Source: Rusavskia elegans
Taxonomy: Eukaryota > Ascomycota > Lecanoromycetes > Teloschistales > Teloschistaceae
NCBI GenBank assembly: GCA_011316305.1
Contig: SAUG01000057.1
Coordinates: 124,001-188,000 of the forward strand
Length of the DNA stretch: 64,000 nucleotides
Reading direction: 5' to 3'
Below the pieces are notes generated by a model. That model saw nothing but the letters and a program-made list of their open reading frames with translations, was not told the DNA's origin and did no database searches. The stretch's first letter is position 1; each line of letters opens with the position of its first letter. Of this stretch, positions 1 to 10,917 are shown piece after piece. A program made the translations under genes and the position numbers.

Positions 1-3000
1 AACGTTCCGGCAAGGTAATCTTTTCGTTTATTAGAATCGGAGGTTATTATCTGCTCGAAGATAATTTAGTTAAAACTTTAAATATAATAGTTTTAATAGT
101 AATATCTCTAGTACTAATTAAATTAGGATCTATATATAACTAGTATTAGCTTTTTATTTATACCGATATCAACGCTATCTAGTATCTCGCCGAAACTACT
201 AAAAAGATAGAAGTTATTAATAAAAATAAAGTTTCTATAATAAATAAATACGAAGTATATATATTATTAAAAGTTTATCGGATAGTATTAAAATTACTTT
301 TTAAAGTAGAAATATCTAATAAACCTTTATATCGTATTATATATAACTTTATCTAATTAATAGCTATATTAAATAAAGACTAATAGATTTTATACGTCGT
401 ATATATAGAAACAGACTTTTAAATAGTTTTTATTTATCGCTATAAAGATATAGTACCAGGTATTCTTCGTAAAGTAATTAAAATAATCGAAGTTTACTTT
501 AATAGGAAAGTAGTATTTATTTATTTAAATAGAAAAACTTTATTAGACCAGAAATTTTAGAAATTTATCGCCGAATAAAGTATTATATAGGAGCCGTTAG
601 CTCCGGATACTCTAGCGTAAAATAGTTATTCGGAACGTAAAAACGGAATTCTAATAATAAAAGCTAAAGCTATAAAAATAGAGGTAAATTTACCTATCTA
701 TTTTTAGTTCTAGTATATATAAATAGCAGGCTTTCTAATAAATTATATTCTAATAAATAAATATAAATAGAAAACTCCTTTCTAGATAGTAACTATCTAT
801 CGGCTAAATTTTAGTTATTTAAAAGCTTTTAGATATAAAGTATATTCGTTTAATAAATTAATTCCTCGTAAAAAAAAGATAATACTTCGAGTTTATCTAG
901 AATTCCTCGTAGATTATAAAGGAACGAAAAACTATAATATATAGATATTTAGCTAATATAAAGTTATCCGGACTCGTAATATTATCTTCGATAAGGCTTT
1001 ATTCTATAAGTTTAACGAAATTAATATTATATAATTAGAAAAAGAGCTATTTCTATATTTTATATTCGAGATTCCTTATATGAAATCCTTTTATATAATC
1101 GAGGACCTTTTATTAGATAGCGATAAAGATAACTACGTTATAGTTATTTCTCCTATACTTTTAACTCCTCCTATTCTAACAACTCCAGAGTAATTAGGAA
1201 AAGGAAAAGAAAAGAAAATATAAAAGCCCTATCTACTATTATCAAGTTCTTTAACTTTAGAAGATAAAAGTACTCCTCCTCCTATAGATAATATCCGGGA
1301 AAACTTTTATTATAACGATAAAACTCTAGAAAATATAGAAGAAAATTACGTAATTAATAATATATATATTCTAGAGAAACCAAAAGAACTAAAAGACCTT
1401 CTATTAAAGAAAACTCGCAAGCCTCGTCGCCCTAAATATAATAAAGATTTTATTTTACCGGATATAGTAAAACGCTAGTAAAAGCCAAAGGCAGTAATAT
1501 ATATAATAAAATTAGATAAAATAGTAAATAGAATAAACTATTTATTTTATATAGTATTTATAGTATTTATCGCCGTTTATATATACTATAAAAAGGAGAT
1601 TCTATTATCTTAGCCTATATAGGCTCTAAACTCGTTATCGATAAAAATCTATCGCGACTAGTTTTCTCTTGAACTAAAAAACTAGAATAAGATATTTAAA
1701 TACCTCTACTACGTAGAATTTATAAATACTGCAGGATTAAAAATTAAATAGCTCTAAAGAAAATAGACCTAGCGCGAGGTTCTATATAAATATATAGAGA
1801 AGATAGAAAAGGTTTCTATTTCTTTTATATAGATATTTAAATATAAGCTAGATAATTAGAGATTCCTCTTTAAATTTAAAGTAAGATTCTACGCTAGAGG
1901 CGATATATAATATACCGAATAGAATTCATACGCAGCTACGCTGGCGATATATATCTTTTAAACTTTTATAGTAATTATAGTAGTATTCGGCCTTAAAATT
2001 CGTTAGTACGATACCGTAAATACCTTCGCTAACAGCGATATAGATAAAGTAATATACGTTAGACTTCTATAAAAGTAGAAAGAACCGAAAGTACTATTTT
2101 TACTACTATATATATTATATAGATTTAAATAATCTTCTGTATTATAATTTAATTATCTTTTAAATATATTAAATAACCTCGGATTTACGTAGATACTAGA
2201 AACGGAATATCTATTTATTACCGAATATATTATACTATTTTTCTTCGTCGATAATATTACTATTATTTATAAATAACGTAATATATATAAAATAGATAAA
2301 TTCCAAGTTAAATTTTTCAAAGCCTACGAAATATATTATCTAGAAGAAATCGAATAGTTTTTAGAAATCAGAATATTTTATATAAAATTTAATCGTTAGT
2401 TCTATTTTTATTAAAATAGTTATATTAATAAATTTATCGCTAAATTTAACGTTAAATTTATAGCTAGATACCCTAGTTCGCTTCTATTAAATACGAAAAC
2501 GTTAATTAAAAATACTAGATAAATAACGTTTTAGTAGATCTATATCTACTAGTAATATATAGGTTTAATTAATTTCGCCGCCGTTATAATTCGACCGGAT
2601 ATCGCCTTTACGGTATTAAAACTTTTAGAGTTTATAACTAATCCTACCGTAGAGTATTAGATTATAGCCGAACAAGTATTACGATATCTTAATTATATAA
2701 AATACTATACTATTGTATATAATATAATATATAATCTCTATACTATATTTATTACTTTTTCTAATATCTTGTTTATCGATAATCCGGTAATTCGCTATAG
2801 CTTTTAGAAATATAGCTTTAAATTATTTAATAGTATAATTAACTAGCGAGTATCTAAATAGAAAACTATAATGATAAATTTAACGGAAATAGAATTCTTT
2901 ACTATTATAGTAACGGCGAAAGAAGTTATATAATAAAATAGATTCTTTAGTAAAATTTTATTAGATTCCGGCTATATTATATAAATTTAATATAATAATA

Positions 3001-3330
3001 TATAGAATATCCGAATCTTTACTAGTAATAGCTCGTAGTATATAACGAAGTTTCGCTATATAGATATATATCGTTATTAGCTCCGCTAGAAAATTAAAAA
3101 TAAAAATATTAATATTAAATAGACCGTTTTTATAGAAATTCTAGCTAATAGTTTTATAAAAACGCTGGCCCTATTATATTATAAATAATTTATTAAATTT
3201 ATCGAATTCCAAAATTATAAATTAAAATTATTATTAAATTCCGTAAAAACGACCGCCGTCTCTAACGCTAAAATATTTCTATAAATTAGTTTAAAACTTT
3301 AAATTTAAAAGAAAGACGAAGTATTAGAAG
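1..3330 (+). pseudogene. RIP-decayed Ty1/copia polyprotein (integrase, RT, RNase H)
   Basis: Reading the plus strand while ignoring TAA/TAG gives a copia pol order. The integrase C-terminal part is near 590-1010, with SERKNGIL-like and RTRNIIFDKA-like segments typical of fungal copia integrases. An acidic/proline-rich linker follows, then RT near 1780-2450 with a VDN version of the catalytic YVDD at about 2245, and RNase H near 2840-3200. Stops are almost all TAG/TAA in place of Gln or Trp, and CpA/TpG are nearly absent, which is the RIP signature. The 5' end lies outside the window. No gag and no clear LTR were found. It is a different copia family from the element at 20362-27954, judged from the RT frame. 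The element is certainly inactive. Confidence 0.85.
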
Positions 3331-3424
3331 AGAAACAGTAGGATTATACTTATTATCGATAATATATTAATTTTAAAAGGGTATATTAGTATATAGGAAC
3401 GATTATAAAGTATTTATAGAAAAG

Positions 3425-3515
3425 CTAGTTAGTATTTCTCGCTAAGACTCGCTAAGCTTATATATATCTGCCCTATAAGGTTTAGCGTGGCCCTAAATAG
3501 GCTTAGCGTCTCCTT
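3425..3515. repeat. Inverted CTAAG-type motifs at the end of the copia relic
   Basis: The stretch carries CGCTAAG twice (about 3440-3460) and the opposite-strand motifs TTTAGCG and CTTAGCG about 25-50 bases later, around a TATATATA core, so it could fold as an imperfect hairpin. It marks the change from RIP-type AT-rich DNA to normal composition at about 3480-3520. It may be the terminal repeat of the copia relic, but no partner was found in the window. Confidence 0.4.
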
Positions 3516-3553
3516 GGCACTTACCACTTTTCATGTAAACTAGTTCTCCATAG

Positions 3554-4402
3554 ATTTTCACTCCATCATCAATCAATCATTACGTGACTCCTTCCTGCCG
3601 GCTGACAGGAGCCTTGAGCGCCGATCAAAGGTCGAAATCCATCTTCCGCATTAGTTTTCTCGAAGTCTGGGCTGAGAAGCTCCGAGATCGAGAGACGGCA
3701 AGTGGCAAAGCCGAGACAGCTCTCGACATCGATGAAGACAAACAAAAATGCTTGATCGACTCCTTGGAGCAACAGATTGCGCAACCTCCGTCGGAGAAGG
3801 ATATTGCGTCTCCAACACAGCTTATCCAATTCGCATTGCAGTTCACGTTTACGATCCTCGCCATTGTTCTGCAACGGCCAGGCGACAAAAATGTCTTTCC
3901 AATTGTACACGTCATGTTTTGCTCTATCTGGAGTCTAGCGGGCGTCGAAAAGCTTTCAAGATACGTCGAGCGAGATGTTCCGTGGGTGGACATATGCTCG
4001 TTCCTGAATGCCTTGGCTAAACCTGACGCCTTGACTCCGAAGATATGGGCTAAGACATTACCGATGCCTGACGGCGGCGTCACTCGACCACTTCCCGAAG
4101 ACTTTGCCATGCGTGGACAGCTGTGTGCTTTATGGTATCACCCCGAAGGCTGGTTTGACAGCGTTCAGATCGACATCGAAGAACGATCTATGGAGATGCC
4201 ATCGATGGCTGCTAGTCGTGTTGAGAGGATTTTGTGGCTTGGGATGGGTATTGCATCGGTCAGTACTAACTTCGCGATCGGCTACTTAGATATCCCCTTG
4301 TTCCTCATCCTGGATTTTCCAGTTCTCTATGGACGCTTCACTTTTTCCTTTTCTTCTACCTCACCCCTCCCTCGTTGCTTTCGACAGCTTGCCCGGTTAT
4401 GA
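3554..4402 (+). pseudogene. 5'-truncated EST1-type DNA/RNA-binding protein fragment
   Basis: A frame is open from just after TAG at 3551 to the stop at 4402, but it has no ATG in its first ~350 bases. The middle (about 3820-4270) resembles the C-terminal part of fungal EST1-type DNA/RNA-binding proteins (the SMG7/EST1-like family): a hydrophobic helix ending IHVMF, then a DVPW-IC-FLNAL segment, a RPLPEDF-RGQ segment, and PSMAASRVERILWLG. In the family these lie near the C-terminus of a protein of roughly 700-1000 residues, so most of the protein is missing. Upstream the sequence runs into the dead copia element. Composition is normal, without RIP. I read it as a truncated paralogue or relic; a gene using an undetected upstream exon is possible but would have to cross RIP-dead DNA. 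The family call is from memory of motif order. Confidence 0.6.
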
Positions 4403-4850
4403 CTCGTTTCCTTACCAGCCAAGAACTTGCTAAAGTCTATTAGCACAACCGTTGGATCTTCTACGATGAAGCTACAATGAGGTTTGAGCCTACAACTTAA
4501 GAAATAACGCTGCCCGGGGGTGTTATGGGCAATGCTGGTCAGAAACCTGGTTAGGGGTGTTGCGTCAAGGGCCTGCAAAGCCGGCAAGGTTCCGGCGTCC
4601 TGCCAGTCACTTTCAATTCAGAAAAGGGGACAGATCCATCGACGTAGGTAGCTTGTCCCATGGACCGGAGGACTGAGAAGATCTGGAACAAGATACGATG
4701 AAACCGCTGCATCTGTCATGGCGGTTGGGAATTTATTGATCCTTTGCTCTCTTCTTGGGTATCACAGCAAGAAGAAAGCTGCCTACTCTGTGCAAATTGC
4801 CTCATTATCGAAGCTATTGTTGAGGCTAGCTATTTCCGGCTCTAGCGGAT
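4403..4850. other. Normal-composition intergenic stretch, no gene seen
   Basis: Composition is balanced and not RIP-mutated. Short frames exist on both strands, but none shows a recognisable motif or sensible splicing. It may hold the 3' part of the EST1-type relic or the promoter of the possible gene at 4851. Confidence 0.4.
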
Positions 4851-5561
4851 ATGCAGCTCCGCGATCCGAAAAAAACCTCGCTTTATCAGTATGCGCCCTT
4901 CGCAACATTATCTGTTCTGAACGCTGAATCAACGGCAAGTCTTTCCCTTTTTTCTCTTCTTTTTCTACCCTCGGTGGTAGAGTGTACCTTACCTAATACT
5001 GTCTACACAGCAGAAGCAACTATCATCACCGGACGTTCTTGTGCCTTCCTACCACACTCCCAAGAATCCACCCATCAAGATAAGCAACCAGGTAACGAGG
5101 ATCAACAGCGGTCTTTTCAGAGGGGAAGAACAATCTGCATCGGACCGTGGTGAGGAGGAAGAGGAGCTGGAGCAGCTGGAAGGGCTTGAGGAGATCGATG
5201 TTACAGATTGGGCGGAAGATGACGAATTACTGAAAAGGAGGTTTGAAGAGAAGGTATGCCATTTCTAGTCCTATGTTACAAGGATACACTTAAGTTAATG
5301 CAATCCTAGACCGGTTGTACTGATAGCCTGATTGAAGGATGGATCACTTCGGGCAAAGTGTCGGTACGAGAATCACATCAGGAAACCACTGCCATCGTCA
5401 TCAAATTGAACAGTGGCGACGGTGCCGTCAGGTTTTTCCAGACGGATCAATCTAAGATTCGTATAGAGAAGCGTTGTCTAGCAGATGTAGAGTATTGTGC
5501 AGGGTTTTGCTTTCTCGATTCTCAGATATGTGATCCCTCAAAGCCAAGTTACAACCTTTAA
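4851..5561 (+). CDS. Possible small three-exon gene, acidic unknown protein
   Basis: Proposed model: exon 1 4851-4934, intron 4935-5010 (GC-AG, donor GCAAGT), exon 2 5011-5253, intron 5254-5309 (GTATGC...CCTAG), exon 3 5310-5561. All junctions are phase 0 and give 192 residues. The product has a central acidic run (EEEEELEQLEGLEEID) followed by a DWAEDDELLKRRFEEK segment that continues across the second splice into a well-formed frame. That continuity is the best evidence for splicing. I do not recognise the family. The last ~25 codons overlap, in another frame, the start of the reading frame leading into the kinase-like pseudogene at 5728. The two may once have been one gene joined by a further intron, but no good donor was found. 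Start and end are uncertain. Confidence 0.4.
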
Positions 5562-5727
5562 GTTCCGTTCTGTCCCTTGCCCTCATCATCAAGCTCTTGT
5601 GGCCCCTGCGCGGTTTTCTTGGCGTCGGAGAATCCAGCCGCCGAGACTTGGCATTCTAGTGCTTAACTCGTTTCAGAATCAAGAAACCTCCGCATCTTAC
5701 TTGCAAGCCATTCCGTTGGACACCGGT

Positions 5728-6648
5728 ATGGCAGACACCGTCGCAAGGGTTGTGACAATATTTCACGCGTCTCGAGGCGACTGTTTAGGCCATAGCAGCA
5801 GTGGTATTGTATTTGCCGTTAATACCGGCATCGTCGTCAAGACTGCTTGTAAATTCGACAATCACCTTCCAGGATACGCCGAAGAGGAGCAATACAGTTT
5901 AAGGCGTATTAAAGAAGAAAGCGCTGTCTTTAATATCCTTGCGAAACCCAAGAATTAGTACCCTAATATTATCTTCGGCTTTCTATACACGCCTGATTAT
6001 ATCTTTATAGAACGAGTATACGAGGATCTTTTCGACTATATAATTAAGAATTTCCCTATCAGTTTATATATAATATATTACTTTTTACGCGAATTTATTA
6101 ACGCTGTATCTTAGTTGGAATAGCTAGGTATCCTTTATACCGACGTACGGCCTCTAAATATCCTTCTTAGTTATAAAGGTTATATCAAGCTTTACGATTT
6201 CGATAATACCTGCTCTTTCGGGTAATATATATAAGCTGTAAACGTGCCGTATTATAAATAATTAGAAGACGGCAGTTTTAGCATCGCAGGGGCTAGAAGT
6301 GAACAAGGCGCTATAGGTTGTTGTGCCTATTTTATAAGTACAGGCACAGAGCCTCAGAACAGGTCACAGGCCACCAGTCAAATTCCTGTGTTTGGAGCCG
6401 TCATTCGCAAATGTTGGGATGGGGAATATCAATCTATTAGAGAGCTGGGCGAAGACATGTTCGCTGGCTTGAATGACAAGAAATCTGATGTCTGTCAGAT
6501 TGCTGGAAACCAAGCGAGGCTCATGAGTGTTGGACATTATGAGAAGAGGGTGGCAGAATGCCGACAATATCTATCGCTCAACGGTCTCAACACAACATCG
6601 GCCAACTTACAATTTTCCCCAATAGAGGCCATGACGATGAAAGAATGA
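5728..6648 (+). pseudogene. Protein-kinase-like pseudogene with RIP stops only in its middle
   Basis: From ATG 5728 to TGA 6646-6648 a single frame of 307 codons is kept without any frameshift, but it is broken by six nonsense codons at 5956, 6112, 6121, 6223, 6232 and 6259. All are TAG/TAA of the kind RIP makes from Gln or Trp codons. Kinase features are visible: a glycine-rich loop (GHSSSGIVFAV), a VVKTA lysine near residue 50, a catalytic-loop equivalent GILYTDVRPLNILL (the HRD His is replaced by Tyr, while D and N are kept), and YDFDN in the DFG position. The segment 5955-6262 has RIP composition; the sequence before and after does not. The frame stays open upstream to 5491, so the true start could be earlier. 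It resembles small fungal kinase-like proteins; the substrate is unknown. It is not functional as it stands. Confidence 0.7.
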
Positions 6649-7480
6649 AATGCTCGACATCCTCTTTCCTTCCATAGAATTCGGTAGAAGCAAAACCGTG
6701 GCTTATGGCCTTGGTGATAGACTGGCTCCCAACGAGAATTGGTGACACCAGCACCCTGTGACACGCTTCAAGCTCGCAAGACGTAGCTCTGGCCATTATG
6801 GACCCACATTCCTTGCTGAATTGTGTTTCGCCTTCTTCGCGTCTACCCTTTCCAGCTTCCTCGACATCGATTTCAAAGCGTGTCGGACATGCGTTGCATC
6901 TCCAGCAGATGAGAATGGAGGCTAAGTTTTAGCAGCTGAGCAATCGCCGCCAAGTACTCGACGTCCTTCTCTAGACGTCTTTGTGCTCTGCTTGAGCTAG
7001 CTGCGGGGTCCAGGGTTGGCGCTAATTCAGAGCAATGCATATTGCCAAGACTTTTCGCGCCATTGGCCAACACCATCTTCTGTCACCTTCTGCAACTCTC
7101 CTGTTGTTTCATACCAGCGGCTATATAACAGACCTTCTATTTCATTCCAACCTATATAGCCCGCGATTAAGCAAAGTTAAATATCAAGAATAATCTGGGA
7201 TAACCTCCAGTACTAAAGGGTTAAGGTAAAGCATTCCGAGTTCGTACTTCAGGTGCCTGAGCTGATCATCTGTAGGGAAGCGGCCTCAAGGTATTAAGAA
7301 ACAACAAGCCGTTCGCAAAAGCCTACGTCTATAAGTAATACGACAGTTTTATAAGCAGTCTTTATCCAAAAGCAATCATATCCAGGAAGTGCAGGCTCTT
7401 TTTTCTCTTCCAGCAAGCAATATTCCCGAGGGCAGGAAAGTATATATCCTTATTGCTCCTATTACCTCGTCGTTGCGCTG
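6649..7480. other. Intergenic, no convincing gene
   Basis: Composition is normal up to about 7100 and then slightly AT-rich. A minus-strand stretch (6873-7076) reads as a leucine-rich helix (QRRLEKDVEYLAAIAQLLKL) and could be an exon remnant of an unrecognised protein, but no start, splice partner or homologous motif was found. Confidence 0.35.
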
Positions 7481-8980
7481 ACCTGATTGAGGCAATACAG
7501 CGCCCGCAAATCCTTCACAAACCGTCCACGTCCTCTCGAAAACGGAAACGAGAGCAAGATAAAGAAGCTGGATATCTCTTTTCTCGAATCCGAGAGCAGC
7601 CTCCTTCCAAGCGACTATAGATCCCGCCTCCAAGCTGTACTGCTAAGGAAAAGCTATATCCGGAAGCGGTAAAAGATACTAGCGAAAGCAGTACTAATCC
7701 TATTTAGTACTAGATTCAAAACGGAAGGTAGTATAAGGAGTACTTCGAATAAAACGGCTAGATTAGGGACGATTTCGAAAGAAGAAAATCTCCGGAAGAG
7801 TTTAAAAAAAGGAATTAGTTATAAAAGTATTATTTAAAAGAGCTATTTAGACTAATATATAGTTTTTACTACTTATATTATCTATTTATAAAAAAGAGAT
7901 TTTTATTTTTTCTTCGCCGTAAAAATTCGGAATCCAGCTTTTAGATACCCAGCGATCAACTGCCGCGGAAAGTTAAAAGTATTTAATATAGAACTGTAGA
8001 ATATAAAATTGATCTGAAGAAAAAGGGCAATTATATATACAAATACAAGGATGGATACAAGCAAAAGTATTTGAAAAAGCTATTTTATTCCGAACAGACA
8101 GTCCCTTCGGATTCGCTATTTCGTAATAATCTATTCGATAAGACCTGTGAAAATATCCGAAACAGGAACGAGGCTATGGTTATTCGAGATATCGGCTCGC
8201 TAATTATCTTTTCCGCCTAGACGTTGGCTATATACGGCGCCACGTACTTCAATTATTTGTACAAATACGTTAATAAAGGTTGGAATAGTATAATTTCTTT
8301 TTACGGTACTCGTCCGTAACCCGACTACTTTATAGGATTCGGGCGATATACGTTTATAGAGAAATAATTTAAAAAGTTTAAATCTTTTATAGATAAAATT
8401 GGGTCTAAAGCCCTTATTTACTTTATAGCTATAACGCGAATATATTTTCTCTTCTTTACCTACGAGGTTAAATATAGCGCCGCGGCTTTCGATATTACCG
8501 ATTACTAGAACGCGTATAATATAACCGTCGCCGTAAAAACTTTTATTAAACTTTTTAGATCGATAAAACGTAAGAAAAAGCTAGTCCGGGAAATCTTCGC
8601 CTTTTCTATTTTATATAATTATAGGTCGGTAAAGATCTATAGCTATTATCCTATAATCGAAAAAAATAAAACTACTTTCTATTATAATCTAATCTACGAA
8701 TTTAGTTTTATAGAATAAAATAATAAAAAAAAGTAGACCGCCTATAAATTTACTAAAAATATCTACGATTATTACTCGCTATAATTCTATAAACTAATCT
8801 ATTCGAGTATCGATAACTTACTAGCCGGTATTAATTTTAATTTTTTTAAATTTATTTCTTTTTTCTAGCCTATATTCTAGAGTTTATAGTAATTAAATAT
8901 CGAGTCTATATTAGGCGAAAATAATAGTAAATTAAACTTTCTAGATTTATAAAAAATTATATTAACTACTTCCTTTATAT
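7480..8980 (+). pseudogene. RIP-decayed DUF7924-like fungal protein
   Basis: The plus-strand frame from about 8050 to 8860, read through TAA/TAG, keeps the motif order I associate with the fungal DUF7924 family, common in repeat-rich genomes: a LFRNNLFDKTCENIRNRNE segment, a VIRDIGSLI segment, GWN-SI-FYGTRP-PDY, a TRIYFLFFTYEVK segment, and FAFSILYNYRSVKIY. Further apparent homology continues to about 8980. A less-mutated basic N-terminal piece (7487-7672, KKLDISFLESESSLLPSDYR) probably belongs to it but lies in another frame, so at least one indel is present. RIP damage increases from about 7680. The function of the family is not known to me. The family name is from memory and needs a profile search. 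Confidence 0.6.
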
Positions 8981-9780
8981 AAATAACCGAGCGAATATCG
9001 AAAAAGTCAAGAAATCAATATACTATAGATTAGTAGTACTAAAATTTCGAAAGCAAAAGGCCAGATATTTTCAGGCAATTTCAAATATTGAAAATAATGA
9101 TTCGATTTCGATTGGCTTTCATTGGATAAGTTGGATTATTTAATACGTAGCCTTTAGCCAGCCGTATAGCGATTATTACTATTAAAATATAGAGTTTTTT
9201 AAACGATAGAGTAATTCTAGATAGAAAGCTAAATATATAGATACCAGACGTAGTTAATAGTATTTTTATACCTTAATTTTATAGGTACTATTCTAATACT
9301 ATATATATTCTATTATTTTTATCTATTCGGCTTTTCTTTTTCTATATTTTCTATCTTCTTCTCTATATTTAATAACTATATAGTTAACTCTACTATTTAC
9401 TTTCTTTATTACTCTATCCCGGTTATTCCTATCCGCCCGCGCCTATATACGGCGTTAACGATAGATTTAATAGCTTTTCTATAGATATATATCGTCTAAA
9501 TAAATCCTCGTACTCTGGCTATTTTTAAATAGAGAAACTCTAGATATATTAGATATAGAAGCGGTAAAGATATAGGATTAAAACGTCGACGATATCTATA
9601 ATATAATACTCCTATTAGTAAATATTTACTAAAATTATCGACGCTTCTCTAAACGATTTACTAGATCTAAGATAGAGGTAGAAACTTATAATATCTAAAC
9701 GCCCTATTTCTTTAGTATCTTCTCCGCCGTATTAGCGCCTACTACTATTTTTTTACAAGTTATATATAATATCCTGCTAT
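8981..9780. other. RIP-mutated unresolved stretch
   Basis: The stretch is AT-rich with few CpA/TpG dinucleotides. A proline/tyrosine-rich plus-strand segment near 9415-9470 (PGYPYPPAPIYGV) hints at a dead coding frame, but no family is recognisable. RIP composition stops sharply near 9780. Confidence 0.4.
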
Positions 9781-10468
9781 AGTATCAGCGGGAGCATCAA
9801 CGGGATCTACTCCCCAGCAAGCATCAAGAACCAAGATGAAGCAGCGAGATGATATATTAGCTCAGGGAACCCACGTAGACTCAGCCATTTCAGGACAGGA
9901 GGCAATAAGCCAACTCCTATCATGATTGCAGTGTCTCACCGGAATAATCTGGATTGGAGAGATGTTAGGAACGAGAATCCGCGTCTAAAATTTGGTGTGA
10001 AAGGACGCGCGCGATGCGGTCGATAGAATTGAGGCCACGTTTGTGCATGTGACCTTGCGCCCCACCAAACGCAGATGTTACCCCTCGGGCAAAAATTCCA
10101 ACGCTCAAGGTTCTTCCACTTCCAATCTCCTGCTTGCGCTGTGCGCCTTTACTTCTACTTTCATCACTTCTACGTAACCCCGCCCACTGCCACTGTTTTG
10201 CATCTTTCATTAGTCGCAGACATACAGGTGAATGGGAGACGAGCCATTCTGGCAACCCACAGCGTTTGCGCAGCTGCTGATAACAAACAATCACAACTCT
10301 AGGCTCACCATATTCGCCGTATGCAATCACCTATACACCTCAACCGATATTTGCACTTTCAATCCTGACCGACCAGTAGACAACACGTCCCTACGGTGAG
10401 GCTTCCAACCAACTACACATCTCACGTTCCTGGCCCGCATTACGGGGTCAACGTGAGGCACTTCCACA
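9781..10468. other. Normal-composition island upstream of the 10469 gene
   Basis: The sequence is balanced and not RIP-mutated. No supported gene was seen: minus- and plus-strand frames in 9965-10330 overlap each other and lack motifs. The last ~100 bases before 10469 would contain the promoter and 5' UTR of the downstream gene. Confidence 0.45.
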
Positions 10469-10917
10469 ATGGTCTCCAAAATACAGCTTCAGGCGGCCAC
10501 GGATGATGAACTTGTAAAGAAGTGCAAGGACGAGGTAAATTACGTCTCCTCATTCCTCAGAAGTCAGCGTAATGATCGCTAAAAAAACCATTTCAGACCA
10601 AATGTGGCGACTGTAAAGCCCCGGTTTGGAAGGATCAGTCAAACAACACTACGATGACCCCTCCCGAGAACACAGTCGTTGTGATCGTCGACGTTCGCAG
10701 TAACCAGGGCGCAATTCAAATTGCCGATAAGCAGTCCAACGAATACGTTGACGGAGTTGGGACAGAAGCAGCTGGAAAATTGGTCATGATCCCCTGGAAA
10801 AACAATTGGTGGTCCTGTGGTCTATCCATGTCGGTGGTCGATAGCCTGATTCTGTCAATCACCATAGAGAATATAGGCAGTACTATTAACCCTTTAGATC
10901 CGAGAATTCGAAATTAA
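10469..10917 (+). CDS. Small two-exon hypothetical gene, 3' end in RIP DNA
   Basis: Exon 1 is 10469-10534 (ATG in context CACAATGG), the intron is 10535-10596 (GTAAAT...TTTCAG, 62 nt), and exon 2 is 10597-10917. Both junctions are phase 0 and the product is 128 residues. A cysteine cluster CKDETKCGDC spans the splice site (residues about 19-28) and looks like a possible half zinc-binding knuckle. It is followed by a VVVIVDVRSNQGAIQI strand-like segment and a tryptophan-rich KNNWWSCGL. I do not recognise the family. From about 10865 the composition becomes RIP-like, so the last ~17 codons and the stop probably come from a decayed repeat. The original protein was likely longer or different at its C-terminus. 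It could be a 3'-truncated gene. Confidence 0.5.

Noticed and set aside
3625..4110. Minus-strand frame of 161 codons opposite the EST1-type fragment
   Set aside because: It is a shadow of the plus-strand frame that carries the conserved motifs; no family resemblance of its own.
9965..10330. Minus-strand frame of 121 codons
   Set aside because: No motif, overlaps an opposing frame of similar quality, and has no splice or context support.
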